Source of the DNA: ENR-C20 sp942493145
GTDB lineage: Bacteria; Bacillota; Clostridia; Acetivibrionales; DTU013
Length of the DNA: 64,000 nt
Assembly (NCBI GenBank): GCA_942493145.1
Contig: OW818679.1
Location: forward strand, 248,001 to 312,000
Direction: 5' to 3'
The first letter of the stretch is position 1; every line of letters begins with the position of its first letter. The position numbers and the translations under genes were made by a program. The notes under the pieces were generated by a model. The model was not told where the DNA came from. It searched no databases and saw only the letters and a list, made by a program, of their open reading frames with translations. Below, piece after piece: positions 25,758 to 32,546 of the stretch.

Positions 25758-26747
25758 ATGAGCAATTTGCTGGATGTTAAAAATCTGAAGACGGTTTTCC
25801 GGACATATGCAGGTACAGTATATGCCTTGAATGATATTACATTTTCCATAGGCACCGGCGAAGCAGTGGGCATCGTTGGAGAATCAGGAAGCGGAAAGAG
25901 CGTTACAATGCTTTCCATAATGAAACTTCTGTCGGAAAACGGCAGAGTGGAAAGCGGAAACATAATATTCAACGGCAGGGATTTAAAGGATGTTTCCATG
26001 AATGATATGCAAAACATCCGGGGAAATGATATCGGGATGATCTTTCAGGATCCGATGACCTCGCTGAATCCGGTTTTTACAGTCGGGAATCAGTTGATCG
26101 AAGCCATACTGCGACATAATAATGTTTCCAAGGAAGAAGCCCGCAAGAAGGCTATAGATATGCTTAAGCTGGTTGGGATACCCAGCCCCGAGAAAAGAAT
26201 TGACCAGTATCCTTTCGAGTTCAGCGGAGGTATGAGGCAGAGGGTTATGATAGCCATGGCCTTATCCTGCGAACCCAAACTTCTGATCGCAGATGAGCCC
26301 ACTACTGCACTTGATGTTACCATACAGGCACAGATTATTGAGCTTATGAAGGATTTGCAGAAAAAGCTGGGAATGTCTATCATACTGATAACGCATGATT
26401 TGGGTCTTGTTGCAGACATATGTGAGAAAGTAATCGTTATGTACGGCGGAACCATAGTCGAACAGGGCAAGCTGGATGATATCTTCTATAAAACCGCCCA
26501 CCCTTATACAATGGGACTTCTACAATCCATCCCAAGAGCCAATATGGGCAAGGAAAGGTTGAAACCAATTGAAGGCCAGCCACCGGATATGATAAATATT
26601 CCAAAGGGTTGTCCATTTGTGAACCGGTGCGCTTCCGCAATGGAGGTATGCGCCCTGCACAAGCCTGAATACACCGAACTATCGGAAGAAGGCCATGGAG
26701 CTGCATGCTGGCTGCATTACAAGGAAACAGGGGAGGCAGAAGTATGA
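25758..26747 (+). CDS. oppD: Oligopeptide ABC transporter ATP-binding protein
   Basis: A 329-residue ATPase. Seen: Walker A GESGSGKSV, signature FSGGMRQRVMIAMAL, Walker B LLIADEPTTALDV, and the C-terminal OppC/D-type Cys cluster (CPFVNRCASAMEVC...C) that in relatives binds an Fe-S cluster or is structural. GGTGG precedes ATG 25758. Overlaps oppF by 4 bases. Confidence 0.95.
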   Translation: MSNLLDVKNLKTVFRTYAGTVYALNDITFSIGTGEAVGIVGESGSGKSVTMLSIMKLLSENGRVESGNIIFNGRDLKDVSMNDMQNIRGNDIGMIFQDPMTSLNPVFTVGNQLIEAILRHNNVSKEEARKKAIDMLKLVGIPSPEKRIDQYPFEFSGGMRQRVMIAMALSCEPKLLIADEPTTALDVTIQAQIIELMKDLQKKLGMSIILITHDLGLVADICEKVIVMYGGTIVEQGKLDDIFYKTAHPYTMGLLQSIPRANMGKERLKPIEGQPPDMINIPKGCPFVNRCASAMEVCALHKPEYTELSEEGHGAACWLHYKETGEAEV

Positions 26748-27727
26748 GCGAAATGCCGTTACTTGAAATAAAAAATCTTACAAAATTCTTTTCAGTAAAA
26801 AAGGGCGCTTTTGGAATAAAGCATTCATATGTTAAAGCAGTGGACAATGTCAGCTTTGCCATAAAAAGGGGAGAGACCCTTGGACTTGTCGGAGAAAGCG
26901 GTTGCGGTAAGACCACCACAGGAAGGACCATTGTAAGACTTTATGAGCCTACTGCCGGTGAGATCCATTATGATGGTGAAAACATCACAAACGTCAGAAT
27001 GACTCCTTATAGGAAAAAGATTCAAATGATATTCCAGGATCCATACGCGTCGCTCAATCCAAGAATGACCGTCGGAGATATTATAGGTGAACCTCTTGAT
27101 ATACACCATATGGGGAATAACGCAGAAAAGAAGGAAAGGGTAAACGAGCTCCTTGATCTTGTTGGCTTGAACCGTGAGCATTCAACACGGTATCCCCACG
27201 AATTCAGCGGAGGCCAGCGACAAAGGATAGGAATTGCAAGGGCGCTTGCGGTATCACCTGAGTTTATCGTCTGCGATGAGCCGATATCTGCCCTTGACGT
27301 TTCAATTCAAGCCCAGATTGTCAATACGTTGGAAGACCTTCAGGAAAAAATGGGGCTGACATATCTGTTTATAGCCCATGACCTTTCAATGGTCAAGCAC
27401 ATAAGCAACAGGGTAGGTGTAATGTATCTCGGAAAGCTTATAGAACTGGCTCCGAGCAGTGAATTGTATGTAAGGCCTACACATCCTTATACACAGGCGC
27501 TTCTGTCGTCCATTCCCATTGCAGATCCGTCTTTAAGCAGGGAGAGGCAGAGGATAATACTTGAGGGTGATGTTCCCAGCCCGATAGATCCACCTTCAGG
27601 CTGCAGGTTCAGAACAAGGTGCAGGTATGCTATGCCTGTTTGCAGCGAGGCTGAACCAGAATTTAAGGAAATCGCTCCGGGGCACTTCTGTGCGTGCCAT
27701 TTAAACGACAACGCGAGCCATGCATAA
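26744..27727 (+). CDS. oppF: Oligopeptide ABC transporter ATP-binding protein
   Basis: A 327-residue partner of OppD. Seen: Walker A GESGCGKTT, signature FSGGQRQRIGIARAL, Walker B FIVCDEPISALDV, and the terminal Cys cluster CRFRTRCRYAMPVC...FCAC. The frame is open from 26705, but GGGGAGG six bases before ATG 26744 and the ATGA overlap with oppD fix the start. Confidence 0.95.
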   Translation: MSEMPLLEIKNLTKFFSVKKGAFGIKHSYVKAVDNVSFAIKRGETLGLVGESGCGKTTTGRTIVRLYEPTAGEIHYDGENITNVRMTPYRKKIQMIFQDPYASLNPRMTVGDIIGEPLDIHHMGNNAEKKERVNELLDLVGLNREHSTRYPHEFSGGQRQRIGIARALAVSPEFIVCDEPISALDVSIQAQIVNTLEDLQEKMGLTYLFIAHDLSMVKHISNRVGVMYLGKLIELAPSSELYVRPTHPYTQALLSSIPIADPSLSRERQRIILEGDVPSPIDPPSGCRFRTRCRYAMPVCSEAEPEFKEIAPGHFCACHLNDNASHA

Positions 27728-27859
27728 ATAGCCAGGAAAGCTATAGCACCAGGTCAAATCGGACTTGATAGATTTTAAAAAATGGTGCAAGCTATTAATA
27801 TAGGTATTAAATGGCGAAAGCTATTTATATATTGCAAAAAAGAATAGGAGGAATGAGTA

Positions 27860-29479
27860 GTGAAAAGGAGAATATTAGCGGTTTTGCTTGCAGCTGTCAT
27901 GGTTGCTGCGGTATTTGCTGGATGTGGAGCAAAAAGCTCCAAGGATTCCATAACAGCTCTGTTCGGTTCAGAACCCAATACTATGGATCCCGGTGTAATG
28001 CAGACCCTCGATGGTGACACATATGTTGTACATCTCTTCGAAGGACTTGCAAGGAACAACAATGGTGAATTTGTACCAGGTGTGGCAAAGAGTTGGGATA
28101 TTTCATCGGATCTCACGAAATACACTTTCCACTTGAGGGACAATGCAGTATGGTCTGATGGAACAGCAGTAAAAGCACAGGATTTTGAATATGCATGGAA
28201 GAGGAACCTTGATCCCGCAACAGCTTCCGCTTATGCATATATACTCTATTACATCAAAGGTGGAGCAGAATACAACGGAGCAGCAGAGGGTGCAGACCTT
28301 CAGGCACTTAAAGATGCAGTCGGCGTCAAGGCTATTGACGAAAAGACTCTCGAAGTCCAGTTGGTTGCCCCAACAGCCTTCTTCCTTGAACTCACAACTT
28401 TCATGACATATATGCCACTCAGACAGGATACCATTGATAAGAATGGCGAAGCGTGGACACAGACTGCTGAGACATATCTGACAAATGGCCCGTACAAGCT
28501 CCAGGAATGGAAGCACAATGATGAGATAACTGTTGTGAAGTACGACAAATACTGGGATAAAGGTCGTATAAAACTCAACACCATCCACTTCAAGCTTATG
28601 GATGATGACAATGCCGCACTCAGTGCAACTGAAGCCGGCGAGATCGACATCAACTTCGCACATATGCCCAGCGCTGAAATTCCCAGACTGGTTAAGGAAG
28701 GAAAAGCTACAATTTATCCTGACCTGTCCACTTATTTCTATGATTTCAATACAACAAAAGCTCCTTTCGATGATGTAAGGGTAAGAAAGGCTTTCGCCCT
28801 GGCTATCGACAGGACTTATATAGTTGAGAAAGTAACAATGGCAGGCCAGACACCGGCTGTAGGCTTTGTCCCAAGTGGTTTCCCGGATGCTGACATCACC
28901 AAGGACTTCAGAACAGTAGACGCAACCCAGTACCTTCCTGCAACTGCCAATGTTGAAGAAGCAAAGAAGCTTCTCGCAGAAGCTGGTTTCGCTGATGGAA
29001 AGGGTTTCCCGGAAGTTGAATTCCTTTACAATACAAGCGAAGGCCACAAGAAGATAGCTGAAGCAGTTCAGGAACAGATTAAGAACAACCTCGGAATAAC
29101 AATCAAGCTTTCCAACATGGAGTGGGCTGTATTCGTAGAAGAGAGAAACAATCACAACTTCTTCTTCTGCAGAGATGGTTGGGGCGCGGACTATGCCGAT
29201 CCTATGACCTTCCTCGACATGTGGACTCCTGAAAGCGGCAACAACAACACCGGTTGGAGCAATGATGAATACAACAAGCAGATCAACATAGCAAAGAGCA
29301 CCGGTGACCAGAAGGTTAGATTTGAAGCAATGCACAAGGCAGAGAAGATCCTTATGGAAGAAATGCCCATACTGCCAATATACTTCTACACCAAGACTAT
29401 CATGGAACCAGATACCCTGAAAGGCAACTATCTCACACCAATGGGTATCTATTATCTGGATCAGGCTTACTTTGAATAA
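27860..29479 (+). CDS. oppA: Oligopeptide-binding lipoprotein
   Basis: A 539-residue solute-binding protein, family 5. Seen: a lipoprotein signal MKRRILAVLLAAVMVAAVFA with lipobox FAGC (Cys22), the family signature AKSWDISSDLTKYTFHLRDN, then WSDGTAVKAQDFEYAWKRNL, and FDDVRVRKAFALAIDRTYI. It should be anchored outside the membrane and deliver peptides to OppBCDF. GTG 27860 has AGGAGGA 7 bases upstream. A 132-base gap after oppF could hold its own promoter, allowing higher expression. A strong terminator follows. Confidence 0.95.
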   Translation: MKRRILAVLLAAVMVAAVFAGCGAKSSKDSITALFGSEPNTMDPGVMQTLDGDTYVVHLFEGLARNNNGEFVPGVAKSWDISSDLTKYTFHLRDNAVWSDGTAVKAQDFEYAWKRNLDPATASAYAYILYYIKGGAEYNGAAEGADLQALKDAVGVKAIDEKTLEVQLVAPTAFFLELTTFMTYMPLRQDTIDKNGEAWTQTAETYLTNGPYKLQEWKHNDEITVVKYDKYWDKGRIKLNTIHFKLMDDDNAALSATEAGEIDINFAHMPSAEIPRLVKEGKATIYPDLSTYFYDFNTTKAPFDDVRVRKAFALAIDRTYIVEKVTMAGQTPAVGFVPSGFPDADITKDFRTVDATQYLPATANVEEAKKLLAEAGFADGKGFPEVEFLYNTSEGHKKIAEAVQEQIKNNLGITIKLSNMEWAVFVEERNNHNFFFCRDGWGADYADPMTFLDMWTPESGNNNTGWSNDEYNKQINIAKSTGDQKVRFEAMHKAEKILMEEMPILPIYFYTKTIMEPDTLKGNYLTPMGIYYLDQAYFE

Positions 29480-29495
29480 TTAAGGCTAAATGACG

Positions 29496-29530
29496 AAGAA
29501 CCGTCCGAAATGAAGGGCGGTTCTTTTTTT
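29496..29530 (+). terminator. Rho-independent terminator after oppA
   Basis: Stem GAACCGTCC (29498-29506) with GGGCGGTTC (29515-29523; one G-U pair), 8-base loop, then a run of seven T. Confidence 0.92.
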
Positions 29531-29564
29531 GGTAGTTGACAGAGAGATATGTCTGTCAAGGTAA

Positions 29565-29615
29565 TGGGACACATCTCAGCAGGAAGCAAGGCTTCGTGGG
29601 TCTGAGATATGTCCC
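29565..29615. repeat. Dispersed palindromic repeat, complete copy, inverted
   Basis: TGGGACACATCTCAG (29565-29579) faces CTGAGATATGTCCC (29602-29615). The stretch 29565-29594 is the reverse complement of 18260-18289 with one mismatch, so this is the same family in the opposite orientation. Confidence 0.85.
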
Positions 29616-29666
29616 TTGCCGAGTGTCTGTATTTCCTGTAGAATAAATGTCATAGGGGTTGATATT

Positions 29667-30548
29667 ATGCAAATGGATGTATTGTGTGTCGATGTACATA
29701 TGAAAACTGCATCGGAGATTGCGGCCTACCTTAAGACATTTCCATTGAACAGCAGAGAACTGACCATCGATATAGATATTCGGTTACTGGAGGCTGTGGA
29801 TGTCCGGCAAATGGTTGAAATGCTGGAAAATCGCAACTTCAATATAAAAGCTGTAATACTTTTAAATAACGGTCCGGAGAATGGCTCGGGCATCGAGTGC
29901 TTTTCACTGATACAAAGCATGAAAAGCCGGATGAATTATGTAGACATACCATTCATTATAATTTCCGATTTGACAGCCAGTGAATACGTCATCAAGTCCA
30001 TTGAATCAGGAGCAACAGCATATATCACAAGGCCCCTGGATGGACCAAGCCTGTCAGAAAAGCTCTCAGAAGCCATTGAAGCTACAATTCCTGCAGGTCA
30101 GAGAGGAAAAAGTAATTGGAACAAAGGTAACCGGCCGGTGGAAGATATTATTACCTTCACCTTTGCAGAGATGCTGAACAGGGAGGTAAAAGCCGCGGCA
30201 CGTGGCAATTACCCATTAACTGTTTCGCTTTTTACCTTTAAGGAAAATGCTACAGCTGATCCTGAAGATTTTATTGACGTTTTGAACAGGATTATAAAAG
30301 TGCAGCTGAGGGAATTCGATTCCTGCTTCCGTTACGGAAACAGAGGGATTATAGTACTTCTTCCATTTGCAGACGATGCGGGCGCAGATGTTGTATGTAA
30401 CAAAATCATAGGGATTTTTAATACAAACTCCATAATAAGACAAAAAAACAGCGGCCTTGAATTGACCGCTGCCAGTGTTTCATATCCAAAAGACGGAAAG
30501 GTTTCAGATAAGTTGCTTGACAGACTTTCCAGTGTTGTCAGTAAGTAG
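29667..30548 (+). CDS. Degenerate receiver plus degenerate GGDEF domain protein
   Basis: A 293-residue protein with the fold pattern of a response regulator joined to a diguanylate cyclase but without either active site. Seen: a receiver-like N-terminus ending IPFIIISDLTASEYVIKSIE and GATAYITRPLDGPSL, where the conserved Lys is Arg; where the phosphorylated Asp is expected there is VILLNNG. The C-terminal part has DSCFRYGNRGIIVLLPFADD, so the GGDEF motif is GNRGI and synthesis of c-di-GMP is unlikely. Start ATG 29667 with AGGGG 8 bases upstream; the open frame from 29616 has no site. It overlaps the lexA-like gene convergently by 11 bases. Perhaps a protein-interaction or nucleotide-sensing module. 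Confidence 0.7.
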   Translation: MQMDVLCVDVHMKTASEIAAYLKTFPLNSRELTIDIDIRLLEAVDVRQMVEMLENRNFNIKAVILLNNGPENGSGIECFSLIQSMKSRMNYVDIPFIIISDLTASEYVIKSIESGATAYITRPLDGPSLSEKLSEAIEATIPAGQRGKSNWNKGNRPVEDIITFTFAEMLNREVKAAARGNYPLTVSLFTFKENATADPEDFIDVLNRIIKVQLREFDSCFRYGNRGIIVLLPFADDAGADVVCNKIIGIFNTNSIIRQKNSGLELTAASVSYPKDGKVSDKLLDRLSSVVSK

Positions 30549-31176
30549 TATAACGTCCTTCGAGTCTACCGATTATTTTCACTTCATCGTTTGTAAAGGT
30601 TTCTTTTCCATGAAGGTTTGTATCAGCTTTCAGGATCATTGTTCCTTCTATTTCACCAGGATAGTAGTATCTCAAAAAAGCGAAATTGTTATAAAAAACA
30701 AGGATAATATCTCCGCTCTTGAGCTCAGCCTTCTGGTTGATGAATAAAAAGTCACCCTGTTTAATGCCGCTTTCCTCCAGGCTTATATCCGAACACCGCA
30801 TAATAAATGTATCCTTGGGGTTATCCAGCATATCCGGAGGTAGGGGCTGATATTTCAACACATTATACATGTTTAGAATATCGTCGACATTCCTGCGGCT
30901 GATTTTCTTTATTTCGGGCAGATAAACAGACTGTGAATACATCTGTCCCTCTGATGAAATCAACTGAATGGATCTTGCGGCGCCAATCTGTCTTTTAATA
31001 ACCCCTTTTTGCTCGAGTCGGTTAAGGATGCCTTGAACTGCCCCTGGGGTTTTCTCTCCGACCATTTCCCCGATTTCCCTAACCGTAGGCGGTATTCCTT
31101 TTAGTTTAATATAGGTTTCAATAGCCGTGAACACTTTTTTTTGCTTCGCAGTTAAACTATTCATTGTAGTGGTCAA
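30538..31176 (-). CDS. LexA-like repressor lacking self-cleavage residues
   Basis: A 212-residue protein with the LexA layout. Seen: winged helix LTAKQKKVFTAIETYIKLKG, then PPTVREIGEMVGEKTPGAVQ and GILNRLEQKGVIKR, then a peptidase S24-like domain. Aligned by eye with B. subtilis LexA, the catalytic Ser is kept (Ser132 in DISLEESGI), but the Lys position is Leu168 (AFLRYY instead of TVKRFY) and there is no Ala-Gly cleavage bond (KKISRR region, about 90-95). TTG 31176 has AAGGAGG 6 bases upstream; an ATG four codons later is possible. Promoter candidate on the minus strand: ATACAA 31256-31261 (-35) and ATTGTA 31233-31238 (-10), 17-base spacer. No CGAAC-N4-GTTCG SOS box was seen. Confidence 0.85.
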   Translation of the reverse strand: MTTTMNSLTAKQKKVFTAIETYIKLKGIPPTVREIGEMVGEKTPGAVQGILNRLEQKGVIKRQIGAARSIQLISSEGQMYSQSVYLPEIKKISRRNVDDILNMYNVLKYQPLPPDMLDNPKDTFIMRCSDISLEESGIKQGDFLFINQKAELKSGDIILVFYNNFAFLRYYYPGEIEGTMILKADTNLHGKETFTNDEVKIIGRLEGRYTTY

Positions 31177-31413
31177 TGGAATCCTCCTTTTGAACGGTTT
31201 CTTTGTTCAGCTACTTTACATAACAACAATTTATTGTATCAAAACAATTGATATAATACAAATTATATAATACCAAATATGTAAATATGAAGTATATTCT
31301 CAACAGGGTGAAATAATTGGAAATTAGTATATACAATTTTTGTATAGTTGTAGCTTATATGGACACAATTTATTATGGTCATTGTCAACTGATGATGAGA
31401 CATAGGAGGTAAA

Positions 31414-31683
31414 ATGAGCGAAATTAGGAACATCGGAAATATGCGTACTGCAAGTAGGTTTAACGCGCTTTTTTTTATAATAGGCTGGATTTCGGCAATA
31501 ATATCTATCGTAAGGTTGCCGTTCATCTTCGGCGTCATTGGTGTGATTATGGGTATAATCTGCTCGAAGAACGGCAGCAGGGCGGCACTGGCGCTTATTG
31601 TCACGAGCATTGTCTTTATGGCTGCCGGGTTGATTTTCAACGAAGTAATCTATAATTACCTGAGGCATTTCATTGGAATATGA
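31414..31683 (+). CDS. Small membrane protein of unknown function
   Basis: An 89-residue protein with two or three hydrophobic segments: FNALFFIIGWISAIISIV, LPFIFGVIGVIMGIICS, and LALIVTSIVFMAAGLIF. TAGGAGGT lies 5 bases before ATG 31414, so it is very likely translated. It precedes the cyanophycin genes by 40 bases and may share their transcript. I do not recognise a family; the Gly-rich middle segment resembles DUF4190-type small membrane proteins. Confidence 0.7.
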   Translation: MSEIRNIGNMRTASRFNALFFIIGWISAIISIVRLPFIFGVIGVIMGIICSKNGSRAALALIVTSIVFMAAGLIFNEVIYNYLRHFIGI

Positions 31684-31724
31684 GTGTCTGAACAGACACA
31701 AAATGCATGGAGGTAAAATACCGT

Positions 31725-32528
31725 ATGACGACAGGGAATCTGTTGATAATAGGGGGAGCTGAGGATAAAAAAGGAGAATGCAGGATACTCAGGCATTTTG
31801 TCGATACGACAGGTGGAAAGGCCGGGCATATTGCACTTCTCACAACAGCGACCGAATCTGCCGAAAAGGTGGGATTGGAATACCGGAGTGTATTGCAGGG
31901 GTTAGGCGCGGGCAAAGTGGATGTTATGAACATCAATACCAGAGACGAAGCCAACATGGAGAAAAACAGCGAGCTTTTATTGAAATGTACAGGAGTCTTT
32001 TTCACTGGGGGGGATCAACTGAGGATTACAAGTATACTGGGTGGTACGAGGCTTCTTGGTACACTTTATGCAATATATGGTAATGGTTCTGTAATAGCTG
32101 GTACCAGTGCAGGAGCATCTGCAATGAGCGGCACCATGATCGTAGATGGTAACAGCAATGATACTGCAAAAAAATGTACATTAAAAATGGCACCGGGATT
32201 GAGGCTTCTTGACGGCGTACTTATCGACCAGCATTTTCACCAGAGGGGAAGGATTGGCAGGCTGTTGGGAGGCGTTGCCGAGAATCCCGACATTCTTGGG
32301 TTGGGGATAGACGAGGATACTGCGCTTCGGGTATATCCGGACTCCCATTTCGAGGTCATAGGCGGCTATGCTGTCACTATTCTGGACGGCAGGTCAATTA
32401 AGAGTTCAAATGTCTCAGAATTGAAACCAGATGAAAACCTTGCAATTGCAAACGTAGCAGTACATGTGCTTCCCGGAGGTTATGGATTTGACCTTAATTC
32501 AAGGGAAGTGCTTCGCATACATTCATAA
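31725..32528 (+). CDS. cphB: Cyanophycinase (peptidase S51)
   Basis: A 267-residue serine exopeptidase that breaks cyanophycin into beta-Asp-Arg dipeptides in the cytoplasm. Seen: LLIIGGAEDKKGECRILRHF at the N-terminus, FFTGGDQLRITSILGG, the nucleophile motif GTSAGASAMSG, and DQHFHQRGRIGRLLGG. Start: GGAGGT at 31709-31714 lies 10 bases before ATG 31725; the ATG at 31707 overlaps that site. It is followed 18 bases later by cyanophycin synthetase. Confidence 0.93.
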   Translation: MTTGNLLIIGGAEDKKGECRILRHFVDTTGGKAGHIALLTTATESAEKVGLEYRSVLQGLGAGKVDVMNINTRDEANMEKNSELLLKCTGVFFTGGDQLRITSILGGTRLLGTLYAIYGNGSVIAGTSAGASAMSGTMIVDGNSNDTAKKCTLKMAPGLRLLDGVLIDQHFHQRGRIGRLLGGVAENPDILGLGIDEDTALRVYPDSHFEVIGGYAVTILDGRSIKSSNVSELKPDENLAIANVAVHVLPGGYGFDLNSREVLRIHS

Positions 32529-32546
32529 AATCCTGGAGGGTTGTTT

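Noticed and set aside
28103..29335. 410-codon minus-strand open frame within oppA
   Set aside because: It is the antisense shadow of oppA, without a ribosome site or recognisable domain; oppA itself is a clear match.
31177..31261. SOS box (CGAAC-N4-GTTCG) for the lexA-like gene
   Set aside because: GAAC and GTTC occur near 31190-31209 but are 9 bases apart, not 4, so they do not form the operator.
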